A DNA stretch of 64,000 nt, taken from positions 72,324,868 to 72,388,867 of the forward strand of contig OU744725.1 in assembly GCA_916613615.1 (NCBI GenBank), read 5' to 3'. A program made the translations under genes and the position numbers. Under the pieces are notes generated by a model. The model saw only the letters and a program-made list of their open reading frames with translations. It did no database searches and was not told the origin of the DNA. The stretch is from Steromphala cineraria (lineage: Eukaryota > Mollusca > Gastropoda > Trochida > Trochidae). This document shows positions 1-11,100 of this stretch, piece after piece (positions within the stretch are counted from its first letter, which is position 1; every line of letters starts with the position of its first letter).

Positions 1-428
1 ATCACTTGTGATAATAACGTTTTGGGTTACGAAATATGAAGTATGGTTACAATGTCAATGTCAATAATTGAAGAGTCATAAAATATTTCAAAATATTGTT
101 TAAACGATGGTAGAACTAGTGTAGTTCAACAGGTAAATGAAATGTGTGTATGTAAACAGTGTTGATATAGTTTTCAAGCTGTCCACAATATGAAAGTAAA
201 ATGACTTTTTTACTTATTTGATCATACTATTCTCTCAGCAGTGTATTGGCATGTGGATCTATGAATATTACATAAGATGTACGTCATTATAAGACCATCC
301 GCCGTATTTAAGCAAAACATTACTCTGCTAGCAAAGGGATGTTTACAACTTTTAGCATAACATGACACTTGGGTGATATAGCCTTTCTCGCTCATCACAA
401 GTAGGAAGTATCTTTGCGTTCTGACCGA

Positions 429-436
429 TGACGTCA
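429..436. promoter_or_regulatory. CRE-like palindrome upstream of A1
   Basis: TGACGTCA is a perfect palindromic CREB/ATF site, ending 13 bp before the A1 ATG. Copy 2 keeps it at 35327-35334 before A2. It may sit in the 5'UTR or core promoter; function is inferred from the motif only. Confidence 0.4.
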
Positions 437-449
437 TCTAAGTGCAGCC

Positions 450-3400
450 ATGGACTTTCATCCAGTGACCATAGAAGATGACCCCCTCTCTGTCCAGAAG
501 GTATGCATGTTTATGAAATGAGAACATAATGTAAATAGATGCAGGCGTTAAACAAGGATTTTACCATTCCCTATGTTATCACAAAATGTTCTGATTGAAC
601 ATACATGTGATTTTTATATCAGGACAAAATGTGAGATGTTTCCTTGCACCTTATTTGAAAGCGATTGATTAGACTAAATAAAAGATGAAAAATCATTAAA
701 TTCGTTTGTCCATTTCACCTAACAACGACCTTTAATATATATTTCTGATTGTATAATTCATATCCGACCAGAAGAAGTCCAAAGAATGACTTTAAACAAA
801 TAAAACTACTAGTATTTATCTGAAAAGAAATTCATTAATGTATCTCCGTTTGTACAGATGCAAAAAAACGTGTATCATGTAATTTTAACACTGAATAAAG
901 CTCTTATACACATACACCGAATAAAGCTCTTCCTCCTACAATATACAGGTGCAAGCATTACATGGACTTTCTGTTGGGGCAGCCGTGGTGTTTATAGTGG
1001 GAGAAATCGCAGGGACTGGAGTGTTGGCCTTGCCTTACGCCATTGAGGGAACAGGTGTGTCGTGAATTATACAATCTCATTAAAACCTGACAAATCATTA
1101 CAATTGCATGTAAGTGACAAAGAACAAGTATCTTGAAAACTCAATTTTAAATGCAGCAAAGGTAAATTCATTGATGACTGTATACACACGATGGAAAGAA
1201 AACAAATACATGACAATATCATGTAGGTGACAAAGAACTAGTATCTTGAAAACTCAATTCTAAATGCTGCAAAAGTAAATGTATTAATGAGTTTAACATT
1301 GATGACTGTATACACACGATGGAAAGAAAACAAATACATATCTGTGATGTTCAGGATGGATTGGTCTCGTTCTGATGGGTCTTGTGAGCCTCATTTCGGC
1401 ATACACAAGTCACGTGCTGGGGGAGGCGTGGTGTCTGGTCAGGGAGCGGTACTCGAGGTTCAGAGGTCAAGTTCGATTTCCGTATCCGGCCATTGGTGAT
1501 GTGACTTATGGCACTCCTGGAAGGTGATCATATCATAAAGAATACAATATCGATTGATACAATACGTTTTCATGTAATAATTATAAGTATAAGTATATAA
1601 TTATTATTATAAGACACAGTGGTTATTCACGTTTCGAAAAGATTAAATCTTTGTTATTTTTAGATTGGATGTTTTCATTAATCAACTTCAACTTTATAAC
1701 TCGTCCCATTTGCAACCAACAAGGAGAGTTATTCTGTCATTTACACTCATTAAAACACCTGTTCTCCCATAAAGCAATGTATCGCTTTCTTTTGAATGTA
1801 TATCGCATGACAACTTATTAATCTTTAAATAACTGTGTAATGATTGATGTTCTGGTCATTGCTGGCGATGTTGCCTGACCGAGTTTAAAGTGATGATAGC
1901 AAATGGATTTCAATTAACTGATGATAGATGTTCAATGCTATGAACTTTAAATCAAGTAAGAAAAAGAACACGATGAGAAAGAATGTAGTGTTATTTCCTC
2001 GCTTCCCCTTCAGACTCCTGGTATCGTTCAGCATCAACTTCACCATGTTCGGTGGGGCGGTCGTGTTACTGCTCATAGCCTCAGAGAACATCCACTCATT
2101 GATCAACAACCTCGACGCTGACGTGTCATTCTGCTATTGGCTGATCATTGTGGCGGGAGTTTTGACACCATTGACATGGTTTGGAACACCCAAAGATTTC
2201 TGGTAGGATTGCATATCCAATCAAGTTTGTTAATGCTTAAATTGAAGGTTTCGTTTTATTGATATACTTTAAAGCGTGACTTATATATGCCTTTTTTGTA
2301 TAACTTAATTTCAAACAAAACATCTTTAAAATTCATATACATTTCTATTATTTTTTTTTCTTTCAAAAAAACCTGTTTTATTTCAGGCCCATCGCAGTGG
2401 GAGCTACCATTGCAACCAGCATAGCCTGTGTTGTCCTCCTATCAAATATGATCATAGACGCTCCCACAATTCCAAAGGTTACCCACAATCCTCCAGACTT
2501 CCTGTCCTTTTCGGCTTCGTTCGGAACAATCTGTTTCGCTTTCGGAGGACATCCGGCCTTCCCGACATTCCATGCTGACATGAAGGATGAGAAAAAGTTT
2601 GGGAAGGCTGTTTTTATAGCTTATGCAGGTATGCCAATCATTGAATATTTAATTGTGTATAAGACGTTCAAGACGATTTGATTAGTTAAAGAGCCAGTCC
2701 GCGAGTGATAAGGGCTCACATATATACCAAACTCTGAAAGGCGTCATTTGTTCGAGAAGAACCGAATGTTGCGAGAACGTATCATTCTAAAGTAAATCGG
2801 CGCTGATCTTGACCAACAAGTATAACGTAATTTTTGAAATTATCAAAACTACTTACCCTGACCTACGGCCCTTGGCGTATGAAAGATCCCAGGGATACAC
2901 ATGTATTAACCATGTTCATTTTGTCTTGTTTCTTTCAGTGGTACTAGGTCTTTATCTGCCAGTGTCAGCCCCCGGCTACTTCATATAAGGAGACCTTCTA
3001 TCAGACAATGTTCTCCAGACAGTCAGTACAGGACCCATGCAGTACATCGTGGAGATTGTCATTACTCTTCATCTTATCTGTGCCTTCATCATCGTTATAA
3101 ACCCTCCGTGCCAGGAGCTGGAGGAATTGCTCCATATTCCTAAAGGTAACTAATGATTGAAACTTGGGCTAGTGACACAGGGCTAGGGGTGAAGTGGTTA
3201 GCAAAAGGGCTGGTGTGTTGTCCCTGGGTAAGACACTTCATCCACATTGCAATAGTCAATGAAAACAATATGTACGGACTGTCGTTGATAGAAAAGAGGA
3301 AGCAGAACCTGTCAAAGGAGATATATAAAGGTTATATATATATAGATATATTAAACCTTAGCTTGCTGACCTCTTACGCCAATGGACTGAGATCGAACCT

Positions 3401-4931
3401 TGAGTCCTAAAGTGTTTTGTACTTGGGAAATCCATTTCACCAAATAGCAAAAGTCAACCCAGTTGTAACGATAGGTTTATGATAACATGGTGTACGGGCT
3501 TTAGAAGAACTTAAGCTGCCCTAAAATTACACAGCCAGGTTATGATGTAGACAGCACTTTGAGCAGATGTTGCCTGATGCCAGTACCTTTATATAACACT
3601 GTTACTATATCGAATTATCTTTATTCGTTGTTCATACTCAATGCATATCATACAAAAATAATAAATTGACGATACTTATTATGTACAATTTAAAATCAAT
3701 GGACGTTTTAGGAATCGTATGTACTGCGTTACCTAAGGTACAAGGAACAAGCTGATTGTTTTGGATAGGATTAAAGCCACGATATGCATTTCTTGCATTG
3801 ATAATTATGTTAAAGCATGTGACATGTGTAATTGAGATAACGATCGATATATTTGATATTGAGTGATATTTCAAATGGTCTCCAACAAGGCATCTCTTCA
3901 TCACCTACACTATTACCTTTGACTGGTCTCACTGGGTACTCGCCTGCTCTTCCTTCTGCATCTTGTCTGGGTAACGATGTATTTTATTTCACAGCCACTC
4001 TTTAAAACAATCAATACATTTCCATCACCATACAATGTCCGTACCTTTCTGTCATTCTGAGTCAGATGGCAATTGATTCTTCTTCACAATCTTACTTTTT
4101 ACAATTGTCGGTACTCATTAAGCATTACTTGACTTACTACTGATTTTCGAAGTTCAATGACAGTGTAATATTTGTATTCTTGTTGTTGAATCATTTTGAT
4201 CATGTGTATTTTTACTTATGAATTAAATTTTTGTGAAGTATAAATCTTCTATTTCAGAGTTAAACTGGAAGCGCATCGCGGTGAGGACATGTGTGGTGGC
4301 GCTGGTCCTGTTTGTGGCGGAGTCCGTGCCTCACTTTGGTGCTATCTTGTCTCTGATTGGTGGATCCACCATCACTCTCCTTGCATTTGTATTTCCCTCT
4401 CTCTTCTACCTCAAGCTGTGCCGGATGGACGGACCTTGGGACAAAATGTAGGATACTTCATAATGTTTTCATGAGTTGAAAAGAGATAATTTGATTATAG
4501 CCAGAAATATAAAATTGTTCTTGTTAATTTTTATCATGCGTCGTTGGGGAAATAAAATGTTATCTTATCTTATCTTATCAAATTTTAAAAAGCGTTGTTA
4601 TATACAATATTGCTATTATTATGTAATCTTTATATTAATTCAAACGTAACTTTTTATGGTTTAGGACGATAAGATTCTTTTAGCAGAAGCGTCCATAAAA
4701 TATATGATAAAAATGCACTTTTGTTCACTTCTTTAAAGTGTCTTTCTACTGTTTTAACTTACTACTTCTTCCAGACACGTCCCACTGCACATCAAGGTTG
4801 CCAACTACGAGATCGTGTTTGTGGGTTTAGTAGCAGGAGCTGCCTCTACATACTCGGCTATAGCTGGTCTAGCTCAGCCCGGGGCGTTCACAGTTCCCTG
4901 CTACGTCAATGTTACAGCTGCTCTCGGATAG
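450..4931 (+). pseudogene. AAAP-family amino-acid transporter A, copy 1 (A1); nonsense-truncated
   Basis: Eight exons with GT/AG borders and consistent phases: 450-500, 949-1054, 1355-1523, 2014-2202, 2387-2628, 2939-3145, 4258-4447, 4775-4931. They total 1311 bp, which would be 436 aa. Residues 39-48 ([10 protein letters not shown]) are the first-helix signature of the Aa_trans (PF01490) family of secondary, usually proton-coupled, amino-acid transporters. About 11 hydrophobic segments follow. Seen directly: codon 269 is TAA (2986-2988), where the duplicate A2 has TAC (Tyr of the YFIYGD segment). This removes the last ~168 residues, including about five membrane segments, so a working transporter is unlikely. 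All splice sites and the rest of the frame remain open, so the lesion is young or an unfixed allele. The substrate cannot be read from sequence. Confidence 0.85.
3150..3420. repeat. Possible SINE-like insert in A1 intron 6
   Basis: A block beginning GTGAAGTGGTTAGCAAAAGG and containing CCTGGGTAAGACACTTCATC resembles the central domain seen in several animal SINEs (inference from memory of such domains). A GGTTCGA B-box-like word is on the minus strand near 3395. An A/T stretch follows. It is shared with A2 (about 38120-38400), so it predates the segmental duplication. No target-site duplication was identified. Confidence 0.3.
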
Positions 4932-5039
4932 GATGTATATTTTACGGACGCTTCGACTGTTTCACATGCTCCATAATGGAATTAGATTTTGTACAAGGAA
5001 ACAGATTCGGCGACACTGAAAAAATAAGATGCCGGTAAC

Positions 5040-5800
5040 ATCAACGAACAACGATGTAATAACGTATAGCTTAAACTATGCAGTTCTATGTGTGTTTCTA
5101 TTGAAGGGTGCTAATGGGCCTAGACCAATATTATGCTAGGATATGTGCATTGTTAAACTCATCTCAGAGACAACTGATAACGTTTGTTCTAAAATACATC
5201 TATTGCAGTTCATCTTAAGCTTAAGACACTTTATATTACGCTACTTTGAACTGAGTGGCTCTGTACTGAGGTTATTTTTATCGTACCTTGCTCTTTACCT
5301 CAGAGTGACTACCCTTAGCGGAATACATATACACATAGGGACATTTTAAGATAATAAACATCATTCTGCTGTTTTTGGATCAAAACGACTGAGTAACACT
5401 TCTCACGGAAAGGATGATACTTGGACCCCCTGGATCTGGATCTGGATATACTGCAGGATATTTCGCAGCGGGAGACAGAAAGATGTGACGAACTAACAAC
5501 AATGTTACTGAGCTTGTCTGAAGCTCTGCACCAATTCGGCGCACACTATGCTGCTATGCAGGTTATTGGTCTTCGGGGAAAACGACTGACTGTACTGTTC
5601 ACGCTTGCAGACCATTGTCTTGAGGCATCTATGGTTGTTCAAGACTTAGTTTTTGGCGACGTTTGTGGTCATGCAAGAACGCATATTCCCAAGCAAAGCC
5701 TTAAATGCAATTTCCGAACTGTCAGTTTTATGCCACGTGATGTGTCTCTCTTGGTAGCTTTGAGGAACATTGAAATTCTTGTAACATTTTAAGATAGCTG
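5040..5800. other. 3' flank of A1; unassigned open frame
   Basis: This stretch holds the A1 3'UTR and polyadenylation signal, then a 123-codon open frame (5421-5792, starting MDPLDLDLDILQ). The frame is kept in copy 2 as 115 codons (40403-40750) with a short deletion. I recognise no domain in it. Persistence means little because the two copies are so similar. Confidence 0.35.
5353..5358 (+). terminator. Candidate polyadenylation signal for A1
   Basis: AATAAA lies about 420 bp after the A1 stop codon and is kept in copy 2. It is the first canonical hexamer I noticed downstream of the gene. Confidence 0.4.
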
Positions 5801-5825
5801 AAATTAAAAGTGATTATAACCAAGA

Positions 5826-7260
5826 ATGTGTTTTGTTTGTCCAAACAAAACCTTTATAAAAACATTAAATTCTGAAATTTATAAATTTATTTTGGGAAAC
5901 AAACCAGATAGAATTAGTCGAAACATTGTTACCAAATTAACGGAAAATGAGGGCTTAAGAGTACCGCATCGAAAGAATAAAATCAGATCTAAAAATAATT
6001 GCATGAATTAACAGATTATTCATAAAAGATTCGAAACTTTCTACATTCTTTCTATTCTACATCAATGTTAACAAATAATATGTATTTTCTATTGCAATGT
6101 GAAGAACATACAAACAACAATATACTTACAAAACGCACAAAAGATGGGGACATTACATTGATAACAAAAGACAATACATCGAGGAAGAAGATGATATTCT
6201 CACACAGCCGATATGGCATAAAGAAAACTTTCTGATCGACAATAAGCCAATACATTATCAGCACTATGAAAATCAGGAGTATACACTGTGAATGTTATAG
6301 CTGAAAGTCAAGGAAACGTTCTTACTTTTGAACAATTTAAACAATTGTACAATTGCAAAACAAACTTTTTAGAATATCCTGGAATTTCTTAAACGATAAA
6401 AAAACTTTTTTTTAACTTACTGATACTGCGCTGCATAAAAAGATTTGCATGCCTTTCATCCTATACTTTTTACATTTAGTAAAACATTTAGTGATTTAGT
6501 GAAACACAGTAAAGGTTGCAGAATGTTTTATGTTATACTACAGGACTCGGACGATCATAACAATAAACACAAATATAAAAGTAAATGGAATGTAGAATTT
6601 AACAAATCCATTTCTGATAATGATTGGAAATTAATTAATAAAATACCATTTAGGGCACTGTTAATGTTAAACATCAATGGTTTCAATATAGTATTATCCA
6701 TTGGTGCATAGCAATGACCTTTTATCAAAGATGAAACTAATCGATAGCAATGCTTGTACATTCTGTCAATACAGAGTGAAAACCATTACACATATGATTT
6801 TCTAGGGTGATATTATAAAAGAGATTTGGAATCAGGTAATTAATTGGATTCGTCATAATACTGGCACTTTTTCTCCACTTTGATAAGAAGAACATATTAT
6901 TTGGATATCCAGAGAAGAGAAATAATTTGCTAAACCATATATTAATTATTACAAAATACAACATTTTCAAATCTAGATTAACAAACAAACATCCAAAGGT
7001 GTCGTATATTAAAAATAAATGTTGAGCTTTCATATCAATTTGATAAATGTAACTCAAACCTAAAATGCAATTCAACACCATTTGTTTTTTTTGGTCTTCA
7101 TATCATATGCTGTTTTAGCTAATGTTATCTTTTGTGTCTTACTTTTCAAAGCAATTGTCTGTACGTCTGAAAGATTGCTACATTAATGCCTGGATTTATA
7201 TTCACCTGTATGTTGAAAATGTTAATTTTGTACCGAAACGAGCAAAATAAAAAGATAAAA
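5826..7260 (+). mobile_element. Decayed LINE 3' end, copy 1
   Basis: Fragments in several frames match the C-terminal part of non-LTR retrotransposon ORF2. The post-RT segment IYKFILGNKPDRISRN is near 5878. A PIW..NFLIDNKPIHY-type stretch is near 6205-6270, and a LTFEQFKQLYNCKTNFLEYP segment near 6323-6385. A KWNVEFNKSISDNDWKLINK segment sits near 6583, followed by the Cys-rich tail CTFCQYRVKTITHM near 6755. An A-rich end (AATAAAAAGATAAAAAG) lies near 7250. Stops and frameshifts break it throughout. It is present in copy 2, so it predates the duplication. Confidence 0.75.
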
Positions 7261-7330
7261 AGAACGTGTTTTGTCAACATCAAGAATGTAACTAACCTTA
7301 TTGGGACGTCATCGAATTAATGATCTAAAA

Positions 7331-7554
7331 GTGTGTATGTAATCACAACAAATGTAACGGCTGCGATGGGTACAACAATTACATATATATTCTGCGTGAT
7401 TCTTGCATTGTAATGAATCCAAGGAAAAGCTGTATGATCGAACAGTGTGTTGGTAATCACTGTATGATAAGTGTAACGGCTTTTACGGGTACATCAATTA
7501 CTTATTCCTATCCTGCGTGATTCTGACAGTGTTATACATCAAAGAAAATGCTGT
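7331..7554. repeat. Imperfect ~112-bp direct duplication upstream of B1
   Basis: Two diverged units (about 7331-7441 and 7442-7554) share GTGTAACGGCT, a GGGTACA..CAATTA block and CTGCGTGATTCT. Copy 2 has only one unit (about 42270-42385). Confidence 0.6.
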
Positions 7555-7559
7555 AGATT

Positions 7560-8181
7560 ATAAATGGTAAAACATAAACAGGATTATTGTAATCAAATAT
7601 ACCATTGACAGAACAAAAATAGTTATCCTAAATCATCAGTTAAATTTTGATAATATATTTTTCTTTAAGCAATAACAATGAAACATATGGCATGTACTTC
7701 TTATGTGTATACTGTTGAACTGTATGATGGGCATATGGTCCATCATTATTGTATTTTTTGTGTGTTTTACTTCAATTTGTTTATTTCGACAAATACCAGT
7801 ACATAATATTGAGAATACTCCTGAATGATCTCCTCTGAGTTTGTTCTGTTTTATAGAACAAATCGATATGTTATAACGGATTAATTTAACTCTTTGCCCT
7901 CGTACTCCCTACCACGAATAATTAGTGCATTCAAAAACCTTTTTCAGAAAAATTATTCTATTACATTTTCATCAGAGAAAAACAATTTGAACAATAATGA
8001 CGAGTTTATCAACAGGTGTTTATCATAATTGAATTTTCCGCTAGAATAGTCATCAGTTTAGGATAACATTGATGTAACTGGTGTTTAGACGTGCAGGCTC
8101 GATGTAGATCTACAGATGTTCTGAGGATTGTTCTATCGAGTTTGTGACTCACTCACGTGTCTCCGTGTTCACTGTTTCTGC
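7560..8181. other. B1 upstream region
   Basis: AT-rich sequence with no reading frame of note. It should contain the B1 promoter and any 5'UTR. CACTCACGTGTC holds a CACGTG E-box near 8151-8160, which is kept in copy 2. No TATA box was identified with confidence. Confidence 0.35.
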
Positions 8182-11100
8182 ATGAAGGGGAACAGGAAGC
8201 TCACTGTGGGGAAAGCTACCCTGTTTATCGTTGGGGAAGTGGCTGGGACAGGATTGTTAACCTTGCCTAAAGCAGTCGAAGAAACAGGTAGAAACAGTTT
8301 CTTATGAATATTGTGTTAAACACACAGTAGAATGATTTTTCAATATCGTTTATAGATTCATGTAAAAGCCACTGCATCAGTTTTATTTTTTCTTTATTTC
8401 AAAATAACTGTTAATGTATGCAGTGTAAAATAATCATTACACAAACAAAATTATCTGCAGTCGAATATTAGGTTTTCAAATATAAAGTGAAAACTGCATT
8501 GAGCTATTTTCAAGGGGAAAATATTCAAACAGTTTAGTTGAACTAGGTACATACCCATTAGAAATCCTAATATTGGTTAAAAACAGATCCTTTTAATAAC
8601 CCTAGATAACATGTTACATTACCTATGAAGTACAGAGATGATCACTTGGACCTCAAAATTGTACGACAAATAATGGACGCATTTGACCTGGAATGAGGTT
8701 TAGATCTTTAGTACATCGATCTTTCCAAACTGATGTGCTTGCCTTTCGTACTGAAACTTCAAAGTTGAAAATCCTGTGTGATAAGACCTTCCAGATGAGC
8801 CAGAATGGGCTATGGTCAGTGTCTATCTGACCATTCAACTTTACAACATTGATATTGGTCATACACCTTTGACTCCTGACATAGGCATATCATATGTATT
8901 TCAGAATGGATCGGGTTGGTTCTCATCATTGTCTATCGTTTAACCATTCATCTTCACAACATTTATGTTGGCCTTTAACTCTTTGAATATGTGTGCTCAG
9001 TGGTTAAATCTATCAGATATGTTTCAGGATGGATCGGGTTGGTTCTCATCATTGTCTGTCTGTTAACCATTCATCTTCACAACATTTATGTTGGCCTTTA
9101 ACTCTTTGAATATGCGTGCTCAGTGGTTAAACCTATCAGATGAATTTCAGGATGGATCGGGTTGAATCTGATCATAGTCTGTCTGTTAACCATTCATCTT
9201 CACAACATTTATGTTGGCCTTTAACTCTTTGAATATGCGTGCTCAGTGGTTAAACCTATCAGATATGTTTCAGGATGGATCGGGTTGGTTCTCATCATTG
9301 TACTGGGGGTGATCTCGGCCTACACAGCCTATCTAATAGGCAGGTGCTGGAGCCAGGCCCTGAAGCACGACCCTGGGCTGCGGGAGCATGATAGGATGCC
9401 GTACCCCGCAATAGGGGAGGTGGCTTATGGGGAGCCGGGGAAGTAAGTTTTGTCTTAGGCTGCATGTGAGAGAAAAGAAATACCGGAAGCATGTGGAACT
9501 CAAAAAGCAGTATCCTATAAGGTGTTTTTTTATTGTTAAGGACTTTTCTTATGACACAACAATTGATATCATGCTTATGTCCGTTAGGATTTACGTTTAG
9601 AGCTATTTTCAAAATGTAACATAATTAAATTGTTAAAATTCCCTAATTAAACTGTCTAATGACTTTTTAGTTTCCTCCCAGATATAAATTATCGTGATTG
9701 CATTTTCACGAAGGAAACCCGTTAATGAACAGAACTTTACAGAAGGTAAGTGAGACTTCTGTACAAATGAAAATGTTAACTCACTGTTCGTATTCAAATT
9801 TTATCTCTTCACCATTCAACTAAATTTGTTTCAAAAAAAGTTTTGTTTTGAAAGTTCATTACAAAATCATTTCAACGATATTGTGATTGCATTATGAAAG
9901 CTTTCACAACCTAAAAACATTCAACGTTTATATATCATTCTGAAACCATGATAACTGCAATTCAACAAACTTTAAAGCAAACAGTACTTCAAATATTTTA
10001 AAGCTATGAGTATTCGAAGTCGCACACCGTTTACAATATCCTTCACGCATTCAATGTTCTATATACATTATGCTTGAAATATAAAGATACACTTCAACAG
10101 CCTTTAAAATCTCAATTTGAACACGATTCAGAATATTCCAAATACATTCACACAAAATTAAGAAAATCTTAAAAGAATTCGCACACCATTCAGAATAACA
10201 AAATACATTCGTATATTATTTAGAATATTCCTCTTGCATTATATATCATTTATAAATCATTATATTATACATCATTTAAGAATCCAAATGCATTGAACAC
10301 CAATCCTGTCTGCCACTATACCTCACTGTTAGTTATTCAGAATGTTCATCTAAATCATCTAAGTCACACCACTTAAATATACAAAATCGTCATGAATACT
10401 GACAATCAATCGAATTATAAACGGCATATCCATTCCAAACTGAATTCCACCTGCGCTCTGAAAAACTAAACAACATTCGGATCAACATTAATATGTTAAA
10501 TCAGACCTCTTAGATATCGTATATGTATACAAAATCTTAATCAATACAGCAGTAGATCACATCATTAATCTGAAATCTTACATTTTGTTATCCGTGCACT
10601 ATTTATTCGTATACATGTATATCCGGAAAAAAGTGCACATATACATTTTTGCTTAATGTTAAAGTCATCTTTGTTTCAATGGTTATTTTCACTTATGAAC
10701 GATAATCTGTACATTTCATTAAATTTTTCATTAACATGTCATTTTGGGCGTCTGCAAATCTAATGAATAATTTGCTTACGTTTCACGCCCAAATAACCTT
10801 TAATATAAAGTGTAAGTTTATGTGACAGCATGTGAATATTGTAAATTTTTAGTTACGTGGTCAACTATTTATTCTAACATTATAAATCAATAATTGAATT
10901 GTTGTATTATATTCATTTTCCTGATATCATGGAAAACGTTGTCGCAAGGCACTACTCGCATCAATCTCCTTTGCCGGCCGATCCAATCATGATTTGTAAT
11001 GTGACTGCTAGGTTTTAGTGTAACAGGCTTGAAAGATGCACGTCCAAAAGTGGTATTTTTGTAGAAAACCCCAAAGCATTATCAGTCCAGACCAAAAGTA

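Noticed and set aside
1885..2109. Minus-strand frame over A1 exon 4 (also at 36857)
   Set aside because: Shadow of the coding exon on the other strand.
5421..5792. 123-codon frame after A1
   Set aside because: No recognisable domain, no splice context, a length change in copy 2, and it lies in the likely 3' flank. Listed only as an unassigned stretch.
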